Shown in pieces: positions 54,935 to 64,000 of a stretch of DNA of 64,000 nucleotides. The notes below the pieces were generated by a model. That model made no database searches, had not been told where the DNA came from, and worked only from the letters and a program-made list of their open reading frames with translations. Source of the DNA: Desulfovibrio litoralis DSM 11393 (GTDB lineage Bacteria > Desulfobacterota > Desulfovibrionia > Desulfovibrionales > Desulfovibrionaceae); NCBI RefSeq assembly GCF_900143255.1, contig NZ_FRDI01000004.1, positions 161,233 to 225,232 on the forward strand. Reading direction: 5' to 3'. The translations under genes were made by a program, and so were the position numbers. Position 1 is the first letter of the stretch. The number at the start of each line of letters is the position of its first letter.

Positions 54935-56365
54935 TTATAATATATAACGGCTTAAATCTTTATCTTCACGCACGTCTGTCAAATGTTCTTTCACATAGTT
55001 GCTGTCGATAGTAATTTTTTCTCCATTTTTATCGGGAGCTTCAAAAGACAGGTCGGACAAAATATGTTCCATAATTGTATATAACCTTCTTGCCCCGATA
55101 TTTTCCGTGTTTTTATTGGTTTCTTCGGCAAAAGCAGAGATTTCTACCAACGCATCAGAGCTAAAGTCAAGTTCTACGTTTTCTGTTTTTAATAGGGCAG
55201 AATATTGTTTTACCAAAGAATTTTCCGGTTCTTGTAAAATGCGTAAAAATTCATCTTTTCCCAAAGCTTCAAGTTCAACTCTTAACGGAAAGCGTCCTTG
55301 TAATTCTGGAATTAAATCTGCGGGTTTGGCATAATGGAACGCACCGGCGGCGATAAATAAAATATGATCTGTTTTGATCATTCCGTATTTAGTATTCACC
55401 GTACTGCCTTCTACGATAGGCAATAAATCTCTTTGAACACCTTCGCGAGATACGTCTGAACCACGATTTGCACTGTTGGCAACGGCAATTTTGTCTATTT
55501 CGTCAAGGAATATGATACCGCCTTGTTCAACTCTTTCTTTGGCAGTTTCAATTACTTTATCGTGTTCTATTAGCTTTTCGCTTTCTTGTTGGATTAAATT
55601 TTCATAGGCGGTTCCAATTTTAAAGCGTTTTGTTTGACGCTTTGCCGGAAACGCTTTTCCAAAAAGGTCTTTCATCTGATCGCCAACTTGTTCTAAACCG
55701 GGAACAGACAAAATTTCAATGCCAACCGTAGCTGTTTCAACTTCCATTTCAACTTCACGGTCATTTAACTTACCCGCTTTCCAAAGTGAACGCAATTTTT
55801 CTCTGGTTGAATTACTTTCACTTGATGCTGTGGTGTTTGTATTTTGTTCATCAGATAATTGTGTTGTCGGAAGGGGTGGTCGTCCGTCTCCGTAAGCGAC
55901 AAAATCAACGTTTGAATCATTGTTTGGTTGAATATAATTTACTTTTGGTTTTGGTGGTAAAAGAAGATCTAATAGGCGTTCTTCGGCGAGTAATTCGGCA
56001 CGCTCTTTTACGGCTTCGGCGGCTTCTTTTTTTACTAAGTTTACGCCTATTTCCATTAAATCACGGATCATTGATTCAACATCTCGACCAACGTAACCGA
56101 CTTCGGTATATTTCGTAGCTTCTACTTTGATAAAAGGAGCCCCGCTTAATTTTGCCAAGCGTCTGGCTATTTCTGTTTTTCCGACGCCTGTTGGTCCTAT
56201 CATAATAATATTTTTAGGAGAAACTTCGTCTTTAAGCTCTTTATCAAGGTGTTGTCTACGCCAACGATTACGCATGGCAATTGCGACCATACGTTTTGCA
56301 TCACCTTGTCCAATGATATATTTATCTAATTCTTGTACTATTTCGCGAGGTGTTAAATGACTCAT
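54935..56365 (-). CDS. hslU: HslU, ATPase subunit of the HslUV protease
   Basis: AAA+ unfoldase, 476 residues. Walker [10 protein letters not shown], pore motif GYVGRD, an intermediate domain (about 110-230), Walker [10 protein letters not shown] and a C-terminal tail ending in SRYIL, which docks into HslV. AAGGAT precedes ATG 56365. The protease subunit hslV, usually next to hslU, is not in this window. Confidence 0.95.
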   Translation of the reverse strand: MSHLTPREIVQELDKYIIGQGDAKRMVAIAMRNRWRRQHLDKELKDEVSPKNIIMIGPTGVGKTEIARRLAKLSGAPFIKVEATKYTEVGYVGRDVESMIRDLMEIGVNLVKKEAAEAVKERAELLAEERLLDLLLPPKPKVNYIQPNNDSNVDFVAYGDGRPPLPTTQLSDEQNTNTTASSESNSTREKLRSLWKAGKLNDREVEMEVETATVGIEILSVPGLEQVGDQMKDLFGKAFPAKRQTKRFKIGTAYENLIQQESEKLIEHDKVIETAKERVEQGGIIFLDEIDKIAVANSANRGSDVSREGVQRDLLPIVEGSTVNTKYGMIKTDHILFIAAGAFHYAKPADLIPELQGRFPLRVELEALGKDEFLRILQEPENSLVKQYSALLKTENVELDFSSDALVEISAFAEETNKNTENIGARRLYTIMEHILSDLSFEAPDKNGEKITIDSNYVKEHLTDVREDKDLSRYIL

Positions 56366-56484
56366 TTTTTATCCTTATAGTTTTTTATATTCATTGTTGT
56401 TAACTTGAATATCTAAAAAATAATCTGGTATTTGTGAATATGAAAAAATTTAATATAAAACAAATAAGTTGCTTATGTTATAAG

Positions 56485-58107
56485 TCAATCAAAAATTTGC
56501 TTTAATATACAATCTATACGCTGTTTATAAGAATGTTCTTTTAAAATAAGAGCGTTCCACTCATCTTTGAGCTCAAAATAGAGTTTGGAATTTTCCAAAA
56601 AAGAGTCAAGTAGAGGCAAGATTTCATTTTTTTTATGAAAGCTGATCCGTTTGACCATATCAGATGGAAAAATATCCATGCCTTTGTGATAATCTGTGAT
56701 TAAAAAACCGCCACTACTCCAAACATCAAAACAACGTTGGTTTAAGCCTTGAGGTAATAAAAAGCTTGTTGCATTTAAGGTAAACATACTTTTCTTATAG
56801 AGTGTTGGTAATTGAGAGTAATAGTCAACAGGAGGGTTAACTTTTACACTTGGCGGAAGTAAGTTTTTCCAAGCTGAGTCTCCATATACAAGCGGATTAT
56901 ATAAGGAAAGAGCGTTAATGCAATTCATACGCCATAAAGCCGAGCTATTATCGGCACCAAAGGCGGCGAGACGAAAGTTTTTATTGTTTAAACTAAGCTG
57001 AATATTTAATTTTTTAAGCCACCAAAAAAAGTCAGGGCGTTCTCCTTGGCTGTTTGTATAAAATTGTTCCGCTTCTCGTTCGATTTCTATAGGTATTTTT
57101 AATCCGGAGAAAAAGCCGACTTTATTGGGAAAGGCGGAATTTCCCACAAAAATCAGGCGTGATTCATGATTTTTAAAGCTGTTTTTTAAAGAATCTTTAT
57201 TTTTATCAAACTTGAATAGAGAGTCTTGGTTTTCGGACTTAGCTTTAAAAATATCCGAATCACAAGCCAAGGGAAGATGGGTAATATTTTTTGTTCCAAG
57301 TTTTTTTAAATCGGGAATTAAACTGTTGTCTGTGCAAAACAAATAAAGTTCTTGCCAAAATTTAGACTTTAAAAGAGTTATAATGTTCCATGGATTATCT
57401 ACAAACCAAGAGGCACATTCAACGCCGAGTTCTCGGAGTAAGAAAAATTTTTCTCCGAAAGTGCCAAACCCTTCACAATTTAAACTGAAATATAAACTCG
57501 GTTTATGCTGATAGATAAGGGTTTTTAGATTTAAGTGCGTACAATCTTTTTCTATATGAATTATCTTAAAACCGGCGTTCTGAAAGGCGTTTGTCAGTTC
57601 AAAATGTAAAAGATTTTTTTCTGAACTAACTAAAAACAAAGTTTTTTCTGTGGTTTTTTGAAAAGATGAGGCATTATCTTGATAAATTTCGATTTTATTT
57701 ATAATGCTCCACCAAAATGATGGAAAAAGAGTGTCGGCTTGTTGATATTGTATAATAAGAGTTTTGTGTTGAAGTATCTCTTCTAAATCTTCTTTATTAA
57801 TACGTTTTAAATAGCTAGGAATATTAGCTAAATATTCAGCACTCATTTGCTTTAAAAAATCATCATTCTCTATATAATAAATTGGAATATTTTGTTTGTG
57901 ATATTTATTTAGTAAGGTTTCAAGATATTTAGGGTCGTCGCCAAGCCCTAAGATTAAAATAGCCTTTGGAATATTTATATTTTTTGTTGCAGTATTATTG
58001 TTTGAAACAGAGCGTAGAATAAAAGCTTCTTCTCCTGAGCTTAAACTTTGTTTTAACCCAATTTCTGAATAGACTTGAAGTCTGATTTTTCTTTGATTAT
58101 TTGGCAT
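56485..58107 (-). CDS. CgeB-like glycosyltransferase
   Basis: 540 residues. The middle part (YFSLNCEGFGTFGE, SWFVDNPWNI) matches the DUF3880 region, and the C-terminal part (CFDVWSSGGFLITDY, KNEILPLLDSFLEN) the Glyco_trans_1_2/CgeB domain. The N-terminal 150 residues look like a degenerate Rossmann segment. It probably adds a sugar to a surface or flagellar structure; acceptor unknown. It is monocistronic on the minus strand with a weak ribosome-binding site. Confidence 0.8.
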   Translation of the reverse strand: MPNNQRKIRLQVYSEIGLKQSLSSGEEAFILRSVSNNNTATKNINIPKAILILGLGDDPKYLETLLNKYHKQNIPIYYIENDDFLKQMSAEYLANIPSYLKRINKEDLEEILQHKTLIIQYQQADTLFPSFWWSIINKIEIYQDNASSFQKTTEKTLFLVSSEKNLLHFELTNAFQNAGFKIIHIEKDCTHLNLKTLIYQHKPSLYFSLNCEGFGTFGEKFFLLRELGVECASWFVDNPWNIITLLKSKFWQELYLFCTDNSLIPDLKKLGTKNITHLPLACDSDIFKAKSENQDSLFKFDKNKDSLKNSFKNHESRLIFVGNSAFPNKVGFFSGLKIPIEIEREAEQFYTNSQGERPDFFWWLKKLNIQLSLNNKNFRLAAFGADNSSALWRMNCINALSLYNPLVYGDSAWKNLLPPSVKVNPPVDYYSQLPTLYKKSMFTLNATSFLLPQGLNQRCFDVWSSGGFLITDYHKGMDIFPSDMVKRISFHKKNEILPLLDSFLENSKLYFELKDEWNALILKEHSYKQRIDCILKQIFD

Positions 58108-58318
58108 AAATAGCGTGTCTTTATTTGTAACATTCTGTAATTATTATTTATATTTAAACTTGGCTTAGTTGAGTTTTTAATATAAAGTACGAAATTAAGC
58201 CTAAAATAGGTTTAGCTGCAATAGGTTTATTTGGTGCTTTTTATACTTTGTTTATTAAAAATGGATATGCAGAGAATAAATATAAAACATATTGAGATAA
58301 AATTGAAGTTATAATTAT

Positions 58319-58921
58319 ATGAAAAAATATCGTGATTATTATTTTTTGCAAGCCAAGAAAGACAATTATCCGGCTCGTTCGGTATATAAACTAAAAGAAA
58401 TTGAAGATAAACTCAAACTTTTTAAAAAGGGTATGAAAGTCTTAGATTTAGGAGCTGCTCCCGGGTCTTGGAGCTTATGTGCCGGAGAGCTTGTCGGCTT
58501 TAGCGGAAAAGTGCTTGGAGTTGATTTACAAGAAACCCATACGGCCTTTCCCGTTAATGTTAAGTTTATGCAAGGTGATGTCTTTGAACTTAGCCCGGAG
58601 ATAGAAGAAGCGATTAAACAACTTGAACCTTTTGATATTATTATGAGTGATATGGCTCCTCGTACTATTGGCAATAAATTTACCGATCAGATGCGTTCTG
58701 CTGACTTATGTCGAGAGGCTTTAGAGCGGGCGAAACAACATTTATTGCCTGAGGGTGCTTTTATCGTAAAAATTTTTATGGGGCCTGAATATGAGGCATT
58801 TGTGAAGGAAATGCGTTGTGTTTTTGATAAAGTTAAGACTGTTAAGCCCAAAAGTTCTCGCTCGGAAAGTAAGGAAATTTTTATCGTAGGGTTAGGATTT
58901 AAAAAAGAGCTTTGCGATTAA
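58319..58921 (+). CDS. rlmE: 23S rRNA (uridine-2'-O-) methyltransferase
   Basis: FtsJ/RrmJ family, 200 residues, modifying U2552 of 23S rRNA in the family. SAM-binding VLDLGAAPGSWS, the catalytic tetrad from K near the N-terminus, D in DIIMSDMAP, K in FIVKIF and E in SESKEIFIVG are visible. The start has GAAG upstream. It opens a run of genes for RNA/DNA maintenance. Confidence 0.93.
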   Translation: MKKYRDYYFLQAKKDNYPARSVYKLKEIEDKLKLFKKGMKVLDLGAAPGSWSLCAGELVGFSGKVLGVDLQETHTAFPVNVKFMQGDVFELSPEIEEAIKQLEPFDIIMSDMAPRTIGNKFTDQMRSADLCREALERAKQHLLPEGAFIVKIFMGPEYEAFVKEMRCVFDKVKTVKPKSSRSESKEIFIVGLGFKKELCD

Positions 58922-59010
58922 ATTGTTTTCATAAATAATATATTGAATTAATAAAAATTTTTTAATATTAAAAATAAAAATTAGATTGCAAACAAATATT
59001 TGGAGGAAAA

Positions 59011-59751
59011 ATGGCCGGACATAGTAAATGGAAAAATATTCAACATCGTAAAGGTCGTCAAGACGCAAAAAAAGGTAAAGATTTTACCAAGGCGGCAAAA
59101 GAAATCATTATTGCTGCTAAATCAGGCGGAGACCCGAACTATAACCCTCGCTTGCGTGCAGCGATTGCAGCAGCGAAAGAAGTTAACCTACCTAAAGATA
59201 AAATAGACACAGCTATTCGCAAGGGTACGGGCGAAGAAGCTGGCGGAGACCTTGCCGAAATTACTTATGAAGGTTACGGTCCGGGCGGTGTTGCGATTTT
59301 AGTCGAAGTTGCAACAGATAACCGTAATCGTACGGTCGCCGAAGTACGCAGTATTATTTCTAAGGGCGGTGGCTCTATGGGTGAAGCCGGCTGTGTTTCT
59401 TGGATGTTTGAACGTAAAGGCGTATTTTCCGTTGATAAAAAGAAATATACCGAAGATGAACTTATGGAAGCAGGTCTTGAAGCCGGTATTGATGATGTGA
59501 TTGATAGCGATGATACTTGGGAATTGCATTGTAAAGCGGTTGATTTTGATAATTTGCGCCAGGCTTTGGAAAATGCCAAAATCGTTGTGCTTGACTCTCA
59601 ACTTGCAATGATTCCGCAAAATACCATTGCCGTTGATATCGAAGTTGCCAGAAAATTACTTAAACTTATTGATACACTTGAAGATAATGATGATGTTCAA
59701 AATGTATTCTCTAATTTTGATATTCCTGAAGAATTGTTGTCGGAACTCTAA
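59011..59751 (+). CDS. yebC: YebC/PmpR-family protein
   Basis: 246 residues beginning with [14 protein letters not shown], the family hallmark. Members were described as transcriptional regulators and more recently as factors that help ribosomes through proline stretches. GGAGG supports ATG 59011. It is placed directly before ruvC, as in many bacteria. Confidence 0.95.
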   Translation: MAGHSKWKNIQHRKGRQDAKKGKDFTKAAKEIIIAAKSGGDPNYNPRLRAAIAAAKEVNLPKDKIDTAIRKGTGEEAGGDLAEITYEGYGPGGVAILVEVATDNRNRTVAEVRSIISKGGGSMGEAGCVSWMFERKGVFSVDKKKYTEDELMEAGLEAGIDDVIDSDDTWELHCKAVDFDNLRQALENAKIVVLDSQLAMIPQNTIAVDIEVARKLLKLIDTLEDNDDVQNVFSNFDIPEELLSEL

Positions 59752-59771
59752 TCGTTTTTGAAATTTAGATA

Positions 59772-60269
59772 ATGAATAAAGATATTAAAGTAATAGGAAT
59801 AGACCCCGGCTCGCAAAACATGGGCTGGGGTATTGTTCAAGAAAGTTCAGGTGTGTTGAAACTTGTTGCTTGTGGAATTATACGTCCAAAGGCAAAAGAG
59901 TTTTCTTTGCGTTTAGGTGAAATTTTTTCTGAACTTATTGAAATATTAAAACTTCATAAAGTAGATGAGGCAAGCGTAGAAGATATTTTTACCCATAAAA
60001 ATGTTTCATCTGCTTTAAAACTCGGGCAAGCCAGAGGCGTGGCGATTGCGGCTTGTGCCTTATATAAATTACCTGTATACAGTTTTGAACCAAGAGTGAT
60101 AAAAAAAAATTTGGTTGGAAACGGGGGTGCTGAAAAAAGCCAAGTTTCTTTTATGGTTTCACGCTTACTTGGAGTAAAAGAAGATTGGGGCGTTGACGCA
60201 GGAGACGCTTTGGCGGCGGCTATTTGTCATTTAAACAGCCGACGCATGACTCTATTGACTAAAAGATAA
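59772..60269 (+). CDS. ruvC: Crossover junction endodeoxyribonuclease RuvC
   Basis: Resolves Holliday junctions. 165 residues with IGIDPGSQNMGWG (catalytic D11), an acidic residue in ASVEDIF, and the C-terminal acids in GVDAGDALAAA. It is 20 bases after yebC and 99 before ruvA. Confidence 0.95.
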   Translation: MNKDIKVIGIDPGSQNMGWGIVQESSGVLKLVACGIIRPKAKEFSLRLGEIFSELIEILKLHKVDEASVEDIFTHKNVSSALKLGQARGVAIAACALYKLPVYSFEPRVIKKNLVGNGGAEKSQVSFMVSRLLGVKEDWGVDAGDALAAAICHLNSRRMTLLTKR

Positions 60270-60368
60270 GTCAATTTTATCGGCATCTTTTCTTTCTTTT
60301 AAAACAATTTTTTATCTTGCCAACTTTATTTTATTATTTAATAACAAACATACAACAGAAGATTTTTT

Positions 60369-60983
60369 ATGCTCGCTTATATTGAAGGACGTTTACTGGA
60401 AACAACAACAAATTCGGCTATTTTACTTAGTGCCGGTGGTGTTGGTTATGAAGTTTTTATGACGAGTGCAAGTCTGTCTCAATTGCCAAATAAAGGTGAA
60501 ACTGTTTGTGTTTATCTTTATACTGTGGTTAGAGAAGACGCTCTTGAATTATATGGTTTTTTTAGTTGGGACGAACGCCAAACTTTTATTTTGTTAACTT
60601 CAATTTCCAAAGTTGGAGCAAAAACCGCTTTAAGTATTCTAGCAACTTTTCGTCCTGATGATTTAAGAAAAATTGTTTTGGAAGACAATATTGAGGCTTT
60701 AACCAGAGTTTCGGGAATTGGTAAGAAAACGGCACAGCATGTCTTTTTAGAGCTGAAATATAAGCTTAAAACAGATGATATTAGTAGTGGTTCTATGATC
60801 TTAAGCGGCTCGTCTCCGTCTGTTTTAAGAGAGGCGGTAACAGGTTTGTTAAACTTGGGTTATGCTGAAGAGGAAGCAGAAAAAACTGTTAGAGAAGTTT
60901 TAAGCTCTACCCCTGAGCTTGATGTTTCCGGGGCTTTAAGAGCCGCCTTAAAGAAACTTGCCTCGTTATCTGGGCGAAGATAA
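60369..60983 (+). CDS. ruvA: Holliday junction branch migration protein RuvA
   Basis: 204 residues: an N-terminal OB domain (MLAYIEGRLLE), helix-hairpin-helix repeats (VGAKTALSIL and VSGIGKKTAQHV) and a C-terminal RuvB-binding domain (AVTGLLNLGYAEEEAEKTV). Start supported by AGAAG upstream. Confidence 0.95.
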   Translation: MLAYIEGRLLETTTNSAILLSAGGVGYEVFMTSASLSQLPNKGETVCVYLYTVVREDALELYGFFSWDERQTFILLTSISKVGAKTALSILATFRPDDLRKIVLEDNIEALTRVSGIGKKTAQHVFLELKYKLKTDDISSGSMILSGSSPSVLREAVTGLLNLGYAEEEAEKTVREVLSSTPELDVSGALRAALKKLASLSGRR

Positions 60984-61057
60984 AGAAGTTTAACTTTTGG
61001 TTGTTTCTGTTCAAAACAATAAAGATGTGAGATATAACCAACGTATAGGAGCAAGAG

Positions 61058-62053
61058 ATGACGCATTCCGATCAGGGTGTGGAAACCTCAAATATACATA
61101 ATATTGATGAGACTATTCGTCCGAAAAGGCTTGATGACTTTATAGGACACAAAGCACTCAGAGAAAACCTTAAAGTCTATATCCAAGCCGCCTTAGAACG
61201 AGGTCAGGCTTTGGATCATACTATTTTTTATGGTAATCCCGGTCTTGGAAAAACAACTCTGGCTCAAATTATGGCGTCAGAACTTGGGGTTAATCTTGTA
61301 TCAACTTCCGGTCCTGTCTTGGAACGTAGCGGAGACTTGGCGGCGATTTTAACCAACTTGGGTAAACACGATATTCTCTTTGTTGATGAAATTCACCGTA
61401 TGCCTATCAGTGTTGAAGAAGTTCTTTACCCAGCTATGGAAGATTTTAAATTAGACTTGGTCGTAGGGCAAGGACCGGCGGCAAGAACCGTTAAGATTGA
61501 CCTTGAACCTTTTACTTTAGTTGGGGCAACAACACGCATCGGTTTGTTGTCTTCTCCTTTGCGAGATCGTTTTGGCGTAATACAGCGCTTAGAGTTTTAT
61601 ACGCCTGATGAACTTGCAAAAATAGTTACGCGTACAGCTCGTATTTTAAAAGTAAAAATTAGTCCTGATGGTGCTTTGGAAATTGGTAAACGTTCTAGGG
61701 GAACTCCGCGTATTGCCAACAGACTTTTACGCCGTGTCAGAGATTTTTGTGCGGTTAACGGAGCCAAAAAACTTGGTGTGGAAGAAGCTTCGCAGGCTTT
61801 GGAGCGTATGGACGTTGATGAAATCGGTTTGGATTATATGGACAGAAAAATGTTACAAGTTTTGATAGAGTTTTACAATGGTGGTCCTGTTGGTTTAAAG
61901 ACTTTGGCAACGGCTTGTTCGGAAGATGTCCGTACTTTAGAAGATATTTATGAACCATATTTGATTCAGTGTGGTTTTTTACAGCGTACCCCAAGAGGCA
62001 GAATAGCAACACCCAAAGCGTATCTTCATTTAAAGACAGGGCTTTTAAAATAA
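61058..62053 (+). CDS. ruvB: Holliday junction helicase RuvB
   Basis: 331-residue AAA+ motor. [18 protein letters not shown], Walker [10 protein letters not shown], Walker [20 protein letters not shown] and the C-terminal winged helix ending [10 protein letters not shown] are diagnostic. AGGAGC precedes ATG 61058. The last 44 codons are duplicated as a non-coding remnant 334 bases downstream. Confidence 0.96.
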   Translation: MTHSDQGVETSNIHNIDETIRPKRLDDFIGHKALRENLKVYIQAALERGQALDHTIFYGNPGLGKTTLAQIMASELGVNLVSTSGPVLERSGDLAAILTNLGKHDILFVDEIHRMPISVEEVLYPAMEDFKLDLVVGQGPAARTVKIDLEPFTLVGATTRIGLLSSPLRDRFGVIQRLEFYTPDELAKIVTRTARILKVKISPDGALEIGKRSRGTPRIANRLLRRVRDFCAVNGAKKLGVEEASQALERMDVDEIGLDYMDRKMLQVLIEFYNGGPVGLKTLATACSEDVRTLEDIYEPYLIQCGFLQRTPRGRIATPKAYLHLKTGLLK

Positions 62054-62074
62054 TACTTATTTCAAAGCGTATGA

Positions 62075-62113
62075 AAAAACGGAGTAACTTTTTTAATAGG
62101 GTTACTCCGTTTT
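62075..62113. terminator. Terminator after ruvB (copy A)
   Basis: AAAACGGAGTAAC pairs with GTTACTCCGTTTT, a perfect stem usable in both directions. In copy A it immediately follows the functional ruvB. Confidence 0.9.
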
Positions 62114-62254
62114 ATGTTTTTACATTTCTTCGCTTAAAGAAAGGGCGGCTTCAAAAATCCCTTCTGATAGAGTAGGGTGAGCGTGGATAGTTTGGGCGAT
62201 ATCTTTAACACTTGCTCTCATTTTTAACGCCAAAGTTAACTCAGCGATTAATTC
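62114..62254 (-). pseudogene. Duplicated lpdA 3' end (remnant)
   Basis: Minus-strand copy of the last 40-odd lpdA codons, cut from the rest of the gene by the tandem duplication. It has no start and ends abruptly at 62254, where the ruvB remnant begins. Confidence 0.85.
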
Positions 62255-62387
62255 GGAAGATGTCCGTACTTTAGAAGATATTTATGAACCATATTTGATT
62301 CAGTGTGGTTTTTTACAGCGTACCCCAAGAGGCAGAATAGCAACACCCAAAGCGTATTTTCATTTAAAGACAGGGCTTTTAAAATAA
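62255..62387 (+). pseudogene. Duplicated ruvB 3' end (remnant)
   Basis: Copy of the last 44 ruvB codons ([12 protein letters not shown] onward) without a start. It still ends in the ruvB stop codon, and only synonymous or conservative changes are visible. Confidence 0.85.
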
Positions 62388-62408
62388 TACTTATTTCAAA
62401 GTGTATGA

Positions 62409-62447
62409 AAAAACGGAGTAACTTTTTTAATAGGGTTACTCCGTTCT
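62409..62447. terminator. Terminator after lpdA (copy B)
   Basis: Same hairpin as at 62075 with a shifted 334-bp position; it directly follows the functional lpdA stop codon on the minus strand. Confidence 0.9.
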
Positions 62448-62453
62448 ATGTTT

Positions 62454-63851
62454 TTATATTTCTTCGCTTAAAGAAAGGGCGGCTTCAAAAATCCCTTCTG
62501 ATAAAGTAGGGTGGGCGTGGATAGTTTGGGCGATGTCTTTAACACTTGCTCTCATTTTTAACGCCAAAGTTAACTCAGCGATTAATTCGGTCGCATAAGC
62601 CCCTGAAATATTTGCACCAAGCAAACGCCCCGTTTTTGTTTCCGCTACTAGCTTAACCAAGCCGGGAAGTTCGCCGAGAGCGTGGGCTTTTCCTAACTCA
62701 CGCATTAAGACTGATGTGGTTTTAACCTCTAAGCCTTTTGCTTTGGCTTCTTGTTCGGTTATTCCGACTGTTCCTATTTCGGGCATTGTGAAGATAGCAC
62801 TTGGTACAACGCTGTAGTCCATTTTTTCAGTTTCGCCAAAAATGTTTTTGATTACACATAACCCCTCGGCAGCAGCGACATGAGCCAACATTATTTTAGT
62901 TGGTCCCAGAACATCGCCTATCGCATAAATATTCTTTATAGAGCTTTCAAGATAATCATTTACTTTAATCCAGCCTCGTTCATCAGTTGAAACACCAACT
63001 TGTTCAAGATTTAAACCTTGAGTTTGGGGAATGCGTCCGACACTGATTAATACGGTATCGCTTTCCAGCTCTGTTGTATTATCATTATCTATAGCTTTTA
63101 TTGTAACTTTTAAACCGTTTTCATTTTGTTCGTAACTTTGCACACTTTGTTTTACAATTACGTTAATACCGCTTTTTTTGGCTTCTCTTTGTAAAAGTTT
63201 ACTTAGTTCAAGGTCAACGGAAGCTAAAGGCAAAAGGCGATCTTGGGCTTCGATAATCGTTACTTTTGAGCCAAAAGCCGCATAAATGAACGCCATTTCA
63301 CAACCAATTACACCACCGCCGACAATACATAGGCGTTTGGGAACTGATTCCAAATTTAACATATCATCACTGGATAAAATATTTTTTTGATCAAAGGCAA
63401 AGTTTTTAAGTTCTAAATTGCGAGAGCCTGTTGCAATAATAATAAAATCACTTTCAATTTTTGTGTTTGTGTTGTCATTAAGTTTTACTTCAACTGTGTT
63501 TTCGTTCAACAGAGAAGCTTTTCCGGCAATAAGCTTTATTTTTAAGGCGGAACATTTTTTTTCAAGCCCACTACGTAAGATATTAATAACGCTGTCTTTA
63601 CGATTTACAACAGTTTTCATATTGATGGAAAAATTAGTTGGTTGTTCTAAACCCAAACTTTCAAAGCGTTTTCCGAGCAGTATGGCATCAGCACTTGTTT
63701 TTATCGTTTTGGTTGGAATACAGCCCCAGTTTAAACAGGTTCCACCCAAAGATTCAGCTTCTATTAAAGTAACGGAAGCACCTCTTTTCGCCGCCGCAAA
63801 AGCTGCGGTATATCCCCCGGGGCCTCCGCCGATTATTGTAATGCGTAACAT
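62454..63851 (-). CDS. lpdA: Dihydrolipoyl dehydrogenase
   Basis: FAD/NAD disulfide reductase reoxidising lipoamide in 2-oxoacid dehydrogenase or glycine-cleavage complexes; 465 residues. FAD motif GGGPGGYTAA (8-17), redox cysteines C39 and C44 in GGTCLNWGC, NAD motif VGGGVIGCE and the active-site HAHPTLSE near the C-terminus. GAGGAG precedes ATG 63851. No E1 or E2 genes are next to it in this window. The 3' end has been duplicated together with ruvB. Confidence 0.95.
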   Translation of the reverse strand: MLRITIIGGGPGGYTAAFAAAKRGASVTLIEAESLGGTCLNWGCIPTKTIKTSADAILLGKRFESLGLEQPTNFSINMKTVVNRKDSVINILRSGLEKKCSALKIKLIAGKASLLNENTVEVKLNDNTNTKIESDFIIIATGSRNLELKNFAFDQKNILSSDDMLNLESVPKRLCIVGGGVIGCEMAFIYAAFGSKVTIIEAQDRLLPLASVDLELSKLLQREAKKSGINVIVKQSVQSYEQNENGLKVTIKAIDNDNTTELESDTVLISVGRIPQTQGLNLEQVGVSTDERGWIKVNDYLESSIKNIYAIGDVLGPTKIMLAHVAAAEGLCVIKNIFGETEKMDYSVVPSAIFTMPEIGTVGITEQEAKAKGLEVKTTSVLMRELGKAHALGELPGLVKLVAETKTGRLLGANISGAYATELIAELTLALKMRASVKDIAQTIHAHPTLSEGIFEAALSLSEEI

Positions 63852-63917
63852 AAAAACTCCTCTGCGTTATTCTATTAAAGACTTAAAATAAATTGTTTTT
63901 TAATTTAGCCTATTATT

Positions 63918-63998
63918 TTATTCTTTTGGTAAAAATTCACATTCTCTGGCAGGATAATAACCGAACATTAAGGCTTCTTTGGCGGTTTTAAAAGCTAT
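63918..63998 (-). CDS. C-terminal end of an unidentified gene (right edge)
   Basis: The minus-strand frame open from the window edge encodes 26 residues ending in PARECEFLPKE before TAA at 63918-63920. It lies 66 bases upstream of lpdA on the same strand, so it may be the preceding gene of the operon. The fragment is too short to name. Confidence 0.5.
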   Translation of the reverse strand: MAFKTAKEALMFGYYPARECEFLPKE

Positions 63999-64000
63999 AC

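Larger units (their letters stand above)
61918..62588. repeat. 334-bp tandem duplication at the ruvB/lpdA junction
   Basis: Copy A (61921-62254) and copy B (62255-62588) are aligned at an exact offset of 334 with about 7 differences, apparently all transitions. Each unit contains the ruvB 3' end, a terminator and the lpdA 3' end. TTCGG occurs at both original endpoints, a microhomology that could have mediated the event. Confidence 0.95.

Noticed and set aside
58164-58296. Short hydrophobic frame (KIGLAAIGLFGAFYTLF region) upstream of rlmE
   Set aside because: No start codon after the in-frame stop at 58161-58163 and no ribosome-binding site; at most a remnant of a small membrane protein.
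1-64000. CRISPR arrays, tRNA or rRNA genes, transposases, prophage genes
   Set aside because: None seen: no regularly spaced repeats with spacers, no cloverleaf-type sequences recognised, and no integrase or transposase motifs in any frame.

Overview
The window is a low-GC bacterial chromosome segment with dense, mostly conserved genes. Gene content and protein style point to the Desulfovibrionaceae, probably a host-associated member of the Bilophila/Lawsonia/Desulfovibrio group: two-subunit class I fumarase, a fumarate-reductase-like flavoprotein, sigma-54 activators, an AmmeMemoRadiSam enzyme, a sulfolactaldehyde-reductase-like enzyme and an ankyrin protein. This placement is an inference; no rRNA or tRNA gene was found.

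Layout. 1-369 is the tail of an ankyrin protein. 400-4314 is a leucine operon (leuA-leuC-leuD) behind a leader peptide with six consecutive leucines and a four-segment attenuator. 4336-11064 (minus) is a complete phosphate regulon, pstS-pstC-pstA-phoB-phoR-pstB-phoU. 11418-14805 (minus) holds glgA-glgB. 14927-25394 holds a Nudix hydrolase, an NtrC-type regulator, fabI, purM and purC, a Pro/Asn-rich secreted protein, a radical SAM enzyme and a TauE/SafE transporter with a near-consensus sigma-54 promoter.

25500-31883 is the most unusual part. It encodes a fumarate reductase/succinate dehydrogenase flavoprotein, a small three-helix anchor, a fusion of the SdhB iron-sulfur protein to a Rieske protein through an internal twin-arginine signal anchor, a cytochrome b carrying a C-terminal cytochrome c domain, and both fumarase subunits. 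Read together, the genes specify a physically joined succinate/fumarate:quinone and quinol:cytochrome c module fed by malate/fumarate. 32361-37283 follows with a GAF/sigma-54 activator and a divergent pair, a YihU-like 3-sulfolactaldehyde reductase and an SLC13-type permease. Each of the pair has its own sigma-54 promoter, and they share repeated candidate activator sites; this suggests organosulfonate metabolism.

37530-39002 is a small type VI secretion cargo island (PAAR tip, Tae4-like amidase, membrane protein as candidate immunity). 39050-58107 contains paaK, purD, a c-di-GMP protein with a degenerate GGDEF domain, a two-domain BOF protein, a TetR-controlled ABC exporter, an ADP-ribosylglycohydrolase, a MATE exporter, lysA, argB, hslU and a CgeB-like glycosyltransferase. 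58319-62053 is rlmE-yebC-ruvC-ruvA-ruvB, and lpdA converges on ruvB. A 334-bp tandem duplication sits at the ruvB/lpdA junction.

Five copies of an undescribed-looking MITE-like intergenic repeat (ends AGACYATTGC) are scattered at the 3' ends of genes. No CRISPR array, prophage, transposase or RNA gene was found.
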